Source: Trichocoleus desertorum ATA4-8-CV12 (GTDB taxonomy: Bacteria > Cyanobacteriota > Cyanobacteriia > FACHB-46). From it: 64,000 nt of DNA. The position numbers were made by a program, and so were the translations under genes. The notes under the pieces were generated by a model. That model saw only the letters and a program-made list of their open reading frames with translations. It had not been told where the DNA came from and made no database searches. Positions 10,150 through 18,719 of the stretch are shown piece by piece. Position 1 is the stretch's first letter. Each line of letters begins with the position of its first letter. The DNA lies in contig JAHHIL010000002.1 of assembly GCA_019358975.1 (NCBI GenBank), positions 248,001-312,000 of the forward strand, in the 5' to 3' direction.

Positions 10150-10259
10150 CTATAGTCTTTGTTAACTATTTATTAAAAATTAATTAAAATCTTTTACGAG
10201 GATTTTAATCCTGCTACCTCTGCGGTCGTATTTTGTCGCTGATCGCTAAAATGGGTCGC

Positions 10260-11165
10260 TTAAGACAGATCACTCTCATAGCTAATTTGGTGGGACACAT
10301 AAGCAGGTGGTTCCACATGAATATTGATTTGGGCAGGGCCGTATCGTTCTTCTAGCCGTGTTTCTACTGCTTCGGTAATTTGGTGGGCAGTTTCAACGTC
10401 ATCAGCCCCCACAATCAAGTGCATTTCGATGAAAACCTGCCGACCTAATATCCCCCTGGAGGCAATACTGTGGCAGTTGATGACCCCAGGGACTTGCGCT
10501 GCGATCGCATGAATAGCTTCAGGAGCGATCGCCATTTCATCCACTAACCAAGGCAAGTTAGACCGTAGAACTGACCAACCACTGGTAAACACCAAAAGCG
10601 CGACCGGAAACGACAAAAATAAGTCGAGCAACTGGATATTCCAGATCCAAATGCCAACTAACCCCGCCAGCACACTAATCGTGACCCAAACATCACTCAT
10701 CGTATGCTGAGCATCTGCAATCAAGATGGGGCTGTTGACTCGTTGACCTACAGCCCGCTCATAAAAGGTGACAAAAATGTTGACCCCTAGCACCAGCAGC
10801 AAGATCCACAACTCAGAAGCCGAGATTTTTACAGGTTCGCTGCCCTGAAATAAACGCTCCACTGCTCCTTGAAGAATCTCAAAACAGGCAATGCCCAAAA
10901 AAGCCGCAATGCCTAAAGCTCCAACGGCTTCAAATTTTTGATGCCCATAGGGGTGATCGCGATCGGGTTCGGGAGAGGAAAAACGACTGGCTACCAGCCC
11001 TAAAATATTGTTAGCGCTATCTGTAACACTGTGCAAAGCATCTGCTAGTAGGCTCAGCGACCCGGTTGACCATCCCACAAACGCTTTTAAGAGCATTACA
11101 AATATATTAAGTAGCAGGGTGATAATCAACACCTTACGAACTTGAGAACGATTGTCAAATACCAT
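10260..11165 (-). CDS. Cation diffusion facilitator family transporter
   Basis: About 301 residues from the ATG at 11165, preferred over an upstream start at 11189 because AGGAGAG lies 7 bases before it. The protein has six hydrophobic segments, with metal-site motifs HSVTD in the second (ADALHSVTDSANN) and HTMSD in the fifth (ADAQHTMSDV), and a C-terminal cytoplasmic ferredoxin-like domain with EMHLIVGAD. CDF proteins export Zn, Fe, Mn or Co by proton antiport. The HxxxD pair in both helices points to a Zn/Fe-type member, but the metal cannot be fixed. No metal sensor is adjacent; the nearest, a SmtB/ZiaR-type repressor, is 3 kb away. Confidence 0.9.
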   Translation of the reverse strand: MVFDNRSQVRKVLIITLLLNIFVMLLKAFVGWSTGSLSLLADALHSVTDSANNILGLVASRFSSPEPDRDHPYGHQKFEAVGALGIAAFLGIACFEILQGAVERLFQGSEPVKISASELWILLLVLGVNIFVTFYERAVGQRVNSPILIADAQHTMSDVWVTISVLAGLVGIWIWNIQLLDLFLSFPVALLVFTSGWSVLRSNLPWLVDEMAIAPEAIHAIAAQVPGVINCHSIASRGILGRQVFIEMHLIVGADDVETAHQITEAVETRLEERYGPAQINIHVEPPAYVSHQISYESDLS

Positions 11166-11310
11166 GATTGAACTCTCCTGATCCTGCATCAGAGTTCTAT
11201 GGCATCCAGTCTAGAAGAGATATCCGTTCAGATCACTAGTACTGTGTAGACCGCTTCCCCGGTACGATAAACACTCAGATGCTCACATCAGATGCTCCAA
11301 CGGACTGCTT

Positions 11311-11661
11311 ATGGCTGCGACTCAACTCATCCTTAATTTGATTGAAGGCTCTGTTTCTTTTAGCTTTACAGCTCAAGCAGCTCAGGAGCTAAAAGCTGCG
11401 CTCACTGGGCTTTTGGAGAGCTTAAAAGTTGTTGCGGCGGCTACTACTCCCGGTGGTAGACTCAATCCGCAAAAATCAGTAGAGTACCGCTACACAGGGG
11501 ACGTGTTTCTAGAAGTTTTCTGTAACCCCAACATCTGGCCCACTCCATTTGCTGCCAAAGTGTTGCTTACGGTACGCGACGATCGCATCCGTTTGACTAC
11601 AGAAGCTGAACTCACTCGCCTGATCGAAGACGTAAATCAGTACCTAGAGCAGGTTGCCTAA
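11311..11661 (+). CDS. Conserved cyanobacterial hypothetical protein
   Basis: A 116-residue soluble protein that I do not recognise as a named family. It has a helical N-terminal half (FTAQAAQELKAALTGLLESLK) and a beta-rich middle (VEYRYTGDVFLEVFCNPN), and ends with a helix ELTRLIEDVNQYLEQVA. It has no signal peptide or membrane segment. The ATG at 11311 follows the divergent CDF gene. The next small gene starts 58 bases downstream on the same strand, suggesting a two-gene unit. Codon use resembles its neighbours. Confidence 0.75.
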   Translation: MAATQLILNLIEGSVSFSFTAQAAQELKAALTGLLESLKVVAAATTPGGRLNPQKSVEYRYTGDVFLEVFCNPNIWPTPFAAKVLLTVRDDRIRLTTEAELTRLIEDVNQYLEQVA

Positions 11662-11719
11662 CTGTGACTTGTAGATAAAATCGAAGCAGCCAATCACCAT
11701 TAGCATTTAGCCCCTACCG

Positions 11720-12127
11720 ATGGATTCTAATAATTTGACTCAGTTATTGCAAAAAGGACTACGTGTCACCTTGGGGGCCACTGCTTCCTTAATTGAGGTG
11801 TTGCAAGATCCTGAGAAGCGCGACCAAAATCTATCTCGCCTGAGATCCGACTTGGGCCAGCTGGCAGAGGAATGGGACACAAAAGGAGCCATGACGGAGC
11901 AAGAAGCTCGCAACTTTGTGGATACGCTGTTGGAACAACGCAATCGTCAACAAGCTCAACCACCTTACGACCCGACAACTTCAGCGAGTCCTACGGCAGC
12001 GAATACCAACCCAGCTAGTCCGACAGCTCCTCCAGATGTGCAACTTGAGTTGCAGGAATTAACGGCTCAAATTGCAGCAATTCGGACTGAGTTAGAAAAA
12101 CTACGGAACCCAGATTTGCCTGAATAG
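11720..12127 (+). CDS. Small helical protein, phasin-like pattern
   Basis: A 135-residue protein with three parts: a helical N-terminal region of about 75 residues (LTQLLQKGLRVTLGATASLIEVL, then LAEEWDTKGAMTEQEARNFVDTLLEQ), a Pro/Thr/Ala-rich linker at about 78-108, and a C-terminal heptad-like helix (LELQELTAQIAAIRTELEKLR). The TEQEARNFVDTLLE pattern resembles phasin-like granule proteins, which also have a coiled C-terminus; this is a weak analogy. It has no signal peptide. It probably forms a unit with the preceding hypothetical gene. Confidence 0.7.
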   Translation: MDSNNLTQLLQKGLRVTLGATASLIEVLQDPEKRDQNLSRLRSDLGQLAEEWDTKGAMTEQEARNFVDTLLEQRNRQQAQPPYDPTTSASPTAANTNPASPTAPPDVQLELQELTAQIAAIRTELEKLRNPDLPE

Positions 12128-12238
12128 TCGTGTGGTAGCGATCGCGTTCTGACGCTAGCTAAATCATCTATTGGAGAGCTATGGCGATCGAGGCGGCTTC
12201 AACTAAGGCAGCCCAGCTTGTCATAGACCCGAATCTAT

Positions 12239-12460
12239 CTAATCGTTTTCCCAATTTTCGCAGCTGATTAGATCCCCAATGCGGTCTCTGAGCAAGAAAT
12301 TGCTGCGCTCCAGTTCACATTCCACCAAGGCCCACTCACGAGCAGGAATGTACTTGCAAAGTGCGTAAATCGGTTGCTGACGACTGACAACGCCTTGCTG
12401 CACGAGGTGTCGTGCTTCGTCCTGAATCAAGCTAATAGAATATTGAATGGACTGAATCAT
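12239..12460 (-). CDS. DUF4327 family protein
   Basis: The start at ATG 12460 is chosen because AAGGGTG lies 3 bases upstream; an upstream TTG in frame at 12481 is less likely. The 73-residue product matches the small cyanobacterial DUF4327 family in its core IQDEARHLVQQGVVSRQQP and the segment LCKYIPAREW, and ends in LLRDRIGDLISCENWEND. Its function is unknown. It is convergent with the preceding helical protein. Confidence 0.82.
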   Translation of the reverse strand: MIQSIQYSISLIQDEARHLVQQGVVSRQQPIYALCKYIPAREWALVECELERSNFLLRDRIGDLISCENWEND

Positions 12461-12915
12461 ATTCACCCTTACTAATTGCAACTACGAAGCTACAAAAAAT
12501 CTCAAACAAATAATATCGTCAGGAAGTTTGTAGCTCAGATGACTTTGTAATCAGCTATACTGAATGTTTTTTATTTTCAGGCTACTTTCCCTTCGATTAT
12601 ATTAATAAACATTGCAAAAGTCATTAAAAGCTAACTCTTTCTGCATGTTTATTTTCCCAATTAAACTACCTCAGGATAGATTTGCCTTGATGTCAGGCAG
12701 TTTTCAGGTTTCGTTTGGCTCAGCTTAGAGTGACCCAATGTTGGCAAAACTTAGCGTAGGCTTAACAGATCTATACTGTTCGCAACTTTCCTCAAGACTT
12801 TGAGTGGCGATCGCTGCACTTCTTCCACCGAGGTCTTGCTTAGTTCATTATTAGTTTGGTTATTTAGTCTATTCGTGGGTTTAGTGGGTTAGTTGGTTGC
12901 AACCCATAGACTGCT
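12461..12915. other. Intergenic region, no gene seen
   Basis: About 455 bases between the DUF4327 gene and pdxA, both on the minus strand. The first 150 bases are AT-rich and should carry the promoter of the DUF4327 gene. The rest contains no open frame of 60 codons and no clear terminator hairpin. The last 80 bases before the pdxA stop have a GGTT/GGGTT-rich pattern without obvious structure. Confidence 0.6.
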
Positions 12916-14058
12916 TCAAGTTTGGCTGACGGCTGCCATTCTACGAGTCGCTAATTCGGCTGCTAGTTGTACGGCTGCTTTCATGCTGTTAGGGTTGGCA
13001 ACTCCTCGACCTGCAATATCAAAAGCGGTGCCGTGATCGGGCGAGGTACGAATAAAGGGCAGGCCAATGGAAGTATTAATGGCTCGATCAAAGGCTAACA
13101 GCTTGACGGGGATTAAGCCCTGGTCGTGATACAGCGCCAAATAAGCATCATGAGCCGAGCCTTCTGCACTAGCAGTACCATACCAAGCTTGACCAGGTTT
13201 CACCCAAAGCGTATCTGGAGGCACTGGCCCTTCGAGCTGCAACTGTGGCCACCGTTGACGCGCTTGCTCTAGCCACGGAATCAGCCAATCCTGCTCCTCG
13301 CTGCCTAACTGCCCTTGCTCACCACTATGAGGATTGAGACCTGCGATCGCAATTCGGGGTGTGGTGAGGCCAAAGTCTTGCTGTAAGCACTCTGCTAATA
13401 ACTCTAACTTGGTTGTCATCAGCTCTGGCGTTAACACATCAGGCACTTGACGGAGTGGAATATGAGTGGTGGCAAGCAGTGTTCGTAACGTCCAGTTACT
13501 ATGGGGCGATCGCGCGACAAAGAGCATACCAAAGCGCTGCACTCCCGCTCGCTCGGCCAACAACTCTGTTTGGCCCGGATACTCATGCCCTGCGGCTTTC
13601 CAGGCTGACTTAGCAATGGGGCCCGTCACGATGCCATCAAATTCTCCTGCCAACGTCCGAGCGATCGCTGTTTCTAGATAAGCGAAACTTGCCGCACCAC
13701 TCGCTGCACTTTCTGTGCCCACCGCAATTTTTGACTCAGTGGCTTGATCCAGCGGGACATCCCAGATCGACAGCGCATCGGGATTTGCCAATGGTTCAGC
13801 TTCCGCTCCATTGACTCCACTTGCATTTACTCCACTTAAGCGTTGCTGTTGCTCACTCAGTTGTTGATAGACTCGATTTAACGCTGTTTGACTGCCTACG
13901 ACTGTAATCTCGCAGTTGTGCGTCACGGCTGGGTCGGCTAAAGCTTTCAAAACCACTTCGGGGCCAATTCCTGCGGGATCTCCTAACGTCACAGCTAAGC
14001 GAGGACGTGGTTGGGAGGCAAGCAAAGCTGAGGCACTTCGAGTGGATTGAATTCTCAT
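12916..14058 (-). CDS. pdxA: 4-hydroxythreonine-4-phosphate dehydrogenase
   Basis: About 380 residues from the ATG at 14058; the open frame extends to a TTG at 14103, but the family's conserved part begins just after, at [23 protein letters not shown]. Further signatures are [27 protein letters not shown], the metal ligand His in GLNPHSGE, and [11 protein letters not shown]. PdxA oxidises 4-phosphohydroxythreonine in the DXP-dependent route to pyridoxal phosphate. The gene is divergent from petM, with about 100 bases between the starts. An insertion with [16 protein letters not shown] at about 85-110 is usual for cyanobacterial members. Confidence 0.96.
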   Translation of the reverse strand: MRIQSTRSASALLASQPRPRLAVTLGDPAGIGPEVVLKALADPAVTHNCEITVVGSQTALNRVYQQLSEQQQRLSGVNASGVNGAEAEPLANPDALSIWDVPLDQATESKIAVGTESAASGAASFAYLETAIARTLAGEFDGIVTGPIAKSAWKAAGHEYPGQTELLAERAGVQRFGMLFVARSPHSNWTLRTLLATTHIPLRQVPDVLTPELMTTKLELLAECLQQDFGLTTPRIAIAGLNPHSGEQGQLGSEEQDWLIPWLEQARQRWPQLQLEGPVPPDTLWVKPGQAWYGTASAEGSAHDAYLALYHDQGLIPVKLLAFDRAINTSIGLPFIRTSPDHGTAFDIAGRGVANPNSMKAAVQLAAELATRRMAAVSQT

Positions 14059-14160
14059 AGAACTGAGTTGCTTGCCAATCTCAGGGCAAGGATTAAGGGG
14101 CAAACTGTTCTAAAATACTGACTGCGGGTTTAACCGGGTTTAACAAGGAGCGTTAAAGCA

Positions 14161-14265
14161 ATGAATGGTGAAATTCTCAATGCAGCGGTTCTGTCCTTTA
14201 CCCTGATCTTGGTCGGGTTGGGCATGGGTTTTCTGCTGCTAAAAATTCAAGGCGGCGAAGAGTAA
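14161..14265 (+). CDS. petM: Cytochrome b6f complex subunit PetM
   Basis: A 34-residue protein beginning [13 protein letters not shown] and ending KIQGGEE, with one transmembrane helix between. The length, the single helix and the terminal KIQG-x-EE pattern are those of cyanobacterial PetM, subunit VII of the cytochrome b6f complex in the thylakoid membrane. AAGGAG at 14144-14149 gives a ribosome-binding site about 11 bases before the ATG. It lies between pdxA and ycf39, close to other photosynthesis genes. Confidence 0.93.
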   Translation: MNGEILNAAVLSFTLILVGLGMGFLLLKIQGGEE

Positions 14266-14336
14266 GGTTAGCCCTCTAAGATAGCTCACTGCTCGTTATC
14301 AGACGGGGATGGTCAACAGGGATGGGGAAGCTGCAT

Positions 14337-14756
14337 TTAGTCTTCCGGTTCATCCAAGTGATCAGCCACCTCTCGATATAAGTTCAGCACGTGGCTATCT
14401 TTGAGGTAATAGAAAACATTGCGGCCTTGCTTGCGATAGCCCACCAAACGCATGCTACGCAAAGCTCGCAACTGATGAGACACAGCCGACTCGCTCATTT
14501 TGACAGCGGCAGCCAGATCACAAACGCACAGTTCTTGCACCGCCAGCGCTGAGACAATTCTCAGGCGGTTCGTATCTCCTAACAAACTAAAAAATTCTGC
14601 CATTCGCTGAGCCTTGTCCACACTGAGAATGTCTCGATGTAGTTGCCGCACATTGCTCAGACTGACTGGGTGCTGCTCTTTACAATTGAGATCCTCTGCC
14701 ACAACAGCGGTGTCCACTGGGGTAGGGCAGGTAGACAGAGACTCAAGATTAGACAT
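14337..14756 (-). CDS. ArsR/SmtB-family metal-responsive repressor (ZiaR-like)
   Basis: About 139 residues from ATG 14756. The winged-helix core has LGDTNRLRIVSAL, the helix-3 Cys pair in ELCVCDLAAAV (one is an alpha-3N metal ligand in SmtB/ZiaR), the recognition helix SESAVSHQLRALRSMRLV, and a C-terminal alpha-5 site with D-S-H and later H-L-D-E, which are the four zinc ligands of SmtB. The N-terminal arm carries C-P and C-K-E-Q-H, also as in ZiaR. It should therefore repress a zinc (or cobalt) export or storage gene and release on metal binding. No target gene is adjacent, and I could not find a standard SmtB operator upstream. Confidence 0.88.
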   Translation of the reverse strand: MSNLESLSTCPTPVDTAVVAEDLNCKEQHPVSLSNVRQLHRDILSVDKAQRMAEFFSLLGDTNRLRIVSALAVQELCVCDLAAAVKMSESAVSHQLRALRSMRLVGYRKQGRNVFYYLKDSHVLNLYREVADHLDEPED

Positions 14757-15090
14757 AACGGGTAACAAACTCAGTTGTAAGTGGGTCGTTAATACAAAAA
14801 GGTTAGACTTCTCGATAGTCTGAAAGTGCAGCCTGCTTGGTGCTTGAGTTTTTGCTTTGCAGCTAGCAGAGCAGTCTTGTTGTCCAGTTTAACGTTAGTG
14901 AGTGGTTCCCTTGAGGCGATCGCTTCCTGTCTCTCTCATTTTTGATTGCTACCAATTTACGTCACCCTACACTGCTTAACAGCGCTAAATTAGACCCTGC
15001 TGTCGAGATAGCAAGTTGAAATCGCTGTCAAGAAACATACAATTTCTGATAATATCTTATAAAAAGTTAACAAACTATCACTAATCCTTC
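14757..15090. other. Divergent promoter region, repressor gene / ycf39
   Basis: A 334-base region holding the outward promoters of the repressor gene and ycf39. A 5-base inverted repeat AGACT/AGTCT spaced by 7 bases lies at 14805-14821, about 50 bases upstream of the repressor start, and could be a binding site, but it does not match the TGAA-type SmtB operator. The 40 bases before ycf39 are AT-rich, with TATAAA at about 15058-15063 as a possible -10 element. No gene is seen. Confidence 0.5.
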
Positions 15091-16080
15091 ATGCAGTTAT
15101 TAGTTGTCGGTGCCACTGGCACTTTGGGAAGGCAAGTAGCTCGTCGTGCCCTCGACGAGGGGCATCAGGTTCGGTGCTTAGTCCGCAGTCTCAGGAAGGC
15201 AGCTTTCTTGAAGGAGTGGGGAGCTGAACTTGTACAGGGAGACTTGTGTGAACCGGACAGTCTCATTCCAGCTCTCAAGGATGTTAACGCTGTAATTGAC
15301 GCTGCTACTAGTCGGCCTACGGATTCTCTCAGCATGAGACAAGTAGATTGGGAAGGCAAAGTGGCTTTAATCCAAGCGGCTAAAGTGTCTGGAGTCGATC
15401 GCTTTATCTTCTTCTCAATTTTGAATGCTGATCAGTATCCCGATGTGCCCCTGATGGAAATCAAGCGGTGCACCGAGCTATTTTTAGCTGAATCTGGCTT
15501 GAACTACACAATTTTGCAACCGTGTGGTTTCCTGCAAGGCTTAATTGGGCAATACGCCATTCCGATTTTAGAAAAACAAGCGGTTTGGGTCACCGGAGAA
15601 GCAACACCCATTGCCTACATGGACACCCAAGATATTGCTAAGTTTGCAATCCGTGCCCTCTCTGTTCCCAAAACTGAAAACAAAACTTTTCCGGTCGTAG
15701 GTTCACGGGCTTGGGGCAGTTACGAGATTATTCGGCTTTGTGAGCGCCTTTCGAGTAAGGAAGCCAAAGTGACCCGGATGCCAATGGGCTTATTGCGGTC
15801 TTCGCGTCGAATTGCGCGATTCTTTCAGTGGGGCTGGAACTTAGCCGATCGCTTGGCTTTTACTGAAGTCTTAGCCACGGGAAAACCGCTGCAAGCTCCA
15901 ATGGATGAGATCTACAGCACTTTTGGGCTTGATCCACAAGAAACCACAACGCTAGAAGTTTATTTACAAGACTACTTCGGTCGCATCTTGAAGAAACTCA
16001 AGGAATTAGATTACGAGCAAACTCAATCTGCCAAGCAAACTAACAAGAAGACCGCTTTCAAGTCTGGTTTCTTTAAATAA
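15091..16080 (+). CDS. ycf39: Ycf39-type NAD(P)-binding photosystem II assembly factor
   Basis: A 329-residue atypical short-chain dehydrogenase/NmrA-like protein. It opens with the Rossmann motif VVGATGTLGRQVARRALDEGH and has the family's VDWEGKVALIQAAKVSGVDRFIFFSIL and NYTILQPCGFLQGLIGQY. In Synechocystis, Ycf39 associates with high-light-inducible proteins and delivers chlorophyll to the PSII D1 precursor. The full length and colinearity fit that family. Downstream order ycf39-nadK is the same as slr0399-slr0400 of Synechocystis. The C-terminal 15 residues are Lys-rich. A hlip gene is present in the window at 31 kb. Confidence 0.9.
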   Translation: MQLLVVGATGTLGRQVARRALDEGHQVRCLVRSLRKAAFLKEWGAELVQGDLCEPDSLIPALKDVNAVIDAATSRPTDSLSMRQVDWEGKVALIQAAKVSGVDRFIFFSILNADQYPDVPLMEIKRCTELFLAESGLNYTILQPCGFLQGLIGQYAIPILEKQAVWVTGEATPIAYMDTQDIAKFAIRALSVPKTENKTFPVVGSRAWGSYEIIRLCERLSSKEAKVTRMPMGLLRSSRRIARFFQWGWNLADRLAFTEVLATGKPLQAPMDEIYSTFGLDPQETTTLEVYLQDYFGRILKKLKELDYEQTQSAKQTNKKTAFKSGFFK

Positions 16081-16295
16081 GTTGAATTAGAGGAGTCGTT
16101 TGATTGCCTGCGATCGCTGATCTTAGCTACAAAATACTGTACAAACACCTCAGCATAAGCACCTTAGCCCCCTCCTTGCTATAGCTTATAGCTATGACTG
16201 TAGGCTAAGTATAGATTGACCGACTGAGGTGACCTATTTCCTAAGATGTCCAACCTGGTACCATTAGAGCTATTGGAAAACTCCAAGGCTAGCAC

Positions 16296-16325
16296 CTTCG
16301 TTTCAAAAGCGAAGTTTTTGTTTTG
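16296..16325 (+). terminator. Possible terminator between ycf39 and nadK
   Basis: CTTCG at 16296-16300 pairs with CGAAG at 16310-16314, followed at once by TTTTTGTTTTG. The stem is only five base pairs, but the T-rich tail is well placed. It lies 215 bases after ycf39 and 33 bases before nadK, so it could also act as an attenuator of nadK. Confidence 0.4.
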
Positions 16326-16357
16326 CCTTTAATCGATTTATAAGCTGGATTTTAAGC

Positions 16358-17275
16358 GTGCCCAAAGTCGGCATTATCTACAACGACATTAAACCGACCG
16401 CTTGTCGCATAGCTGAGGAGCTAGAAGACAAGCTCATCGCTAGTGGTTGGCAGGTTTACTCAACTACAGGGATCGGGGGAATTCTTGGCTGCTCCGGACC
16501 AGAGGGACCGATCTGTCACACGCCCATTGAGCATCTAATTCCCCCTGGGTTTGATGAAACAATGACTTTTGCGATTGTTTTAGGGGGCGACGGTACGGTG
16601 CTCTCTGCTTTTCGCCAAGTGGCTCCTTGCAATATTCCCTTACTGACCGTCAACACAGGTCACATGGGGTTTTTAACGGAAGCCTACTTAAACCAATTGC
16701 CGCAAGCGTTAGATTTGGTTCTAGCGGGTCAGTATGAGGTAGAAGAGCGGGCCATGCTCTCGGTCCAGGTCTTGCGAGAAGATAACCTGTTGTGGGAAGC
16801 TCTCTGCCTCAACGAGATGGTTATGCATCGAGAGCCGCTGACCAGCATGTGCCATTTTGAGATTGAGATTGGTCGGCACGCTCCTGTCGATATTGCTGCT
16901 GATGGCATCATTGTTTCCACGCCCACAGGTTCTACCGCCTATTCTTTGTCAGCGGGTGGTCCTGTGATTACTCCAGGCGTCCCAGTTTTGCAGCTAGTCC
17001 CCATTTGTCCGCATTCCCTGGCTTCACGGGCTCTGGTGTTTGCGGACAGTGAACCCGTGACTATTTTTTCTGCTAATCCTAATCGGTTAGTGATGGTGGT
17101 AGATGGCAATGCGGGCTGCTATATCTTGCCAGAAGATCGGGTTCGGATGGTGCGATCGCAATACTCTGCTCGTTTCATTCGGCTGCAACCGCCAGAGTTT
17201 TTCCACTTGCTTAGAGAAAAGCTGGGCTGGGGACTGCCTCACATTGCCAAGCCCACCTCTGTAGAGTTGCCTTAA
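16358..17275 (+). CDS. nadK: NAD kinase
   Basis: A 305-residue enzyme that phosphorylates NAD to NADP. The GGDGT motif ([12 protein letters not shown]) lies near residue 77, followed by [12 protein letters not shown], then the second conserved block [21 protein letters not shown]. Start is GTG at 16358. Cyanobacteria usually have two NAD kinases; this one has the slr0400-type context next to ycf39. An OmpR-type regulator follows after 150 bases. Confidence 0.96.
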   Translation: MPKVGIIYNDIKPTACRIAEELEDKLIASGWQVYSTTGIGGILGCSGPEGPICHTPIEHLIPPGFDETMTFAIVLGGDGTVLSAFRQVAPCNIPLLTVNTGHMGFLTEAYLNQLPQALDLVLAGQYEVEERAMLSVQVLREDNLLWEALCLNEMVMHREPLTSMCHFEIEIGRHAPVDIAADGIIVSTPTGSTAYSLSAGGPVITPGVPVLQLVPICPHSLASRALVFADSEPVTIFSANPNRLVMVVDGNAGCYILPEDRVRMVRSQYSARFIRLQPPEFFHLLREKLGWGLPHIAKPTSVELP

Positions 17276-17428
17276 TAGCAGGTTCTCGAAACTTAGTTTA
17301 GAGTTGATACTTTACAGACGTGCTAAAACAAGGAAAGCGCTGGTGAAGTATTAATACTCATTTGGAGCTAGATTGGCACAAAGGCTGAAGCTCTCTGCTG
17401 AACTCTATATGCTTTCTCACCAGGTATC

Positions 17429-18124
17429 ATGAGTACCGTTAATTCTGACCGCAGTCCCTGCATTCTGCTAATTGAGCCAGATGAAGCTTTAGCGCAACAT
17501 GTCATGCTCGACCTTAAGGAGTTTGGCTATGAAGCGGTGGTGGCACATGATGCGAGTAGTGGCTTGCACCAAGCCCATGCTCTACAACCTGCCTTAATTG
17601 TGGTCGATCGCCTGTTATCGGGAGAGTCGGGCTTAAAACTGTGCAATTACCTCCGGAGTACAGGTGCCCGTGTCCCTGTGCTCATGTTGATGGCTCGTGA
17701 TTCTGTAGACGATCGCGTGGCTTGTTTGGAAGCAGGAGCCGATGATTATTTCCTCAAGCCTTACCGTACAGAAGAATTTCTGAAACTAGTACGGCTCTAT
17801 TTACAGCCCGAAACCCACAGTACCGAACAACTGCGCTTTGGCGAATTAGTTTTAGATTTGGCGACCCGCAGAGCGCTTCGTAATGGGCGGGCGATTGAGC
17901 TGACGATGAAGGAATTTGAACTGCTCAAGTATTTAATGGAGCATCCCCGTGAAGTTCTGACCCGTGAACAAATCTTGGAAAATGTCTGGGGCTACGACTT
18001 TTTAGGTGAATCCAACGTCATTGAAGTATACATCCGCTATCTTCGGCTCAAGATTGAAGACGAGGGTGAGAAACGCTTGATTCAAACTGTACGAGGCGTC
18101 GGCTATGTTCTCCGCGAAGCATAA
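17429..18124 (+). CDS. OmpR-family response regulator with atypical receiver, NblR-like
   Basis: A 231-residue response regulator with a receiver domain (about 10-125) and a winged-helix DNA-binding domain (135-231, ending IQTVRGVGYVLREA). The phospho-acceptor Asp is D60 and the conserved Lys is K110, but the acidic pair near residue 16 reads E-P-D and the switch Thr/Ser position is M88. Such an altered pocket is reported for NblR, the regulator of phycobilisome degradation, whose activity does not need phosphorylation. NblR identity is inference from this and from the photosynthetic neighbourhood. The 3' end overlaps the next gene by 20 bases. Confidence 0.8.
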   Translation: MSTVNSDRSPCILLIEPDEALAQHVMLDLKEFGYEAVVAHDASSGLHQAHALQPALIVVDRLLSGESGLKLCNYLRSTGARVPVLMLMARDSVDDRVACLEAGADDYFLKPYRTEEFLKLVRLYLQPETHSTEQLRFGELVLDLATRRALRNGRAIELTMKEFELLKYLMEHPREVLTREQILENVWGYDFLGESNVIEVYIRYLRLKIEDEGEKRLIQTVRGVGYVLREA

Positions 18125-18719
18125 GACAAACTGGCTAACGTATTCTGTAAAGCCTTGGCCCAAATTGCTGTGCGTTGGCCTCAGTGGGTTTTTGTTAGCC
18201 TGTACCTCACCATCCTCTTCGATCGCGCCCTCTAGTCAAGCTCAACGCCCCTTGGATACTCAACCCAGTTCTCCCTCGGTTAAGCCAGTCAAACAAAGCT
18301 TGGGTCAGCAATTGCCAATCAGTGCCCAGGTTAAAGTCAAGGGTCAAGTGATCCAGTTAGAGGTGGCTCAGACTCCACAGCAGCAGGCCACAGGTTTGAT
18401 GTATCGGACGATGCTAGCTGCAAATCGAGGCATGTTATTTGCCTTTAACTCACCGCGTTCGATCGGTTTTTGGATGAAAAACACCTTGATTCCGTTGGAT
18501 ATGGTTTTTTTGCGGAACGGTGAGGTAAAAGCCATCCAGCCTCAGGTACCTCCTTGCAAAGCCGATCCCTGTCCTTCCTATGGTCCTGGCCCAAATACCC
18601 TGATCGACCAAGTGATTGAGCTACGGGGAGGTAGAGCGGCTGAGTTAGGGCTAAAAGCAGGCGATCGCATCACCATTCAATTTTTGTCTAAACAGACTCG
18701 CTCGAACTCCCAATCTTAG
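18105..18719 (+). CDS. DUF192 family lipoprotein
   Basis: A 204-residue exported protein. The N-terminus has a hydrophobic segment ending in the lipobox LLAC (LCVGLSGFLLACTSP), so it should be lipid-anchored at about residue 33. A Ser/Pro-rich linker follows to about residue 70. The DUF192 domain covers 75-195, with GLMYRTMLAANRGMLFAF and FWMKNTLIPLDMVFL. The function of DUF192 is unknown. It overlaps the response regulator by 20 bases and is therefore translationally coupled to it. Confidence 0.88.
   Translation: MFSAKHKTNWLTYSVKPWPKLLCVGLSGFLLACTSPSSSIAPSSQAQRPLDTQPSSPSVKPVKQSLGQQLPISAQVKVKGQVIQLEVAQTPQQQATGLMYRTMLAANRGMLFAFNSPRSIGFWMKNTLIPLDMVFLRNGEVKAIQPQVPPCKADPCPSYGPGPNTLIDQVIELRGGRAAELGLKAGDRITIQFLSKQTRSNSQS

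Larger units (their letters stand above)
9927..10259. other. Convergent intergenic region guaA/CDF with box cluster
   Basis: These 333 bases lie between two convergent genes, so no promoter is expected here. They hold, in order, a weak hairpin terminator (9979-10000), a perfect 8-base inverted repeat AGTGCTGC/GCAGCACT (10048-10055 and 10073-10080), three direct TGTGGAAAA boxes (10100-10149) and a strongly AT-rich stretch at about 10151-10200. An open frame on the minus strand (9768-10079) runs antisense into guaA and is judged spurious. Confidence 0.7.

Noticed and set aside
14769-14850. SmtB-type operator upstream of the repressor gene
   Set aside because: The inverted repeat AGACT/AGTCT found there does not match the known TGAA-N-TTCA core, so it is not called an operator.
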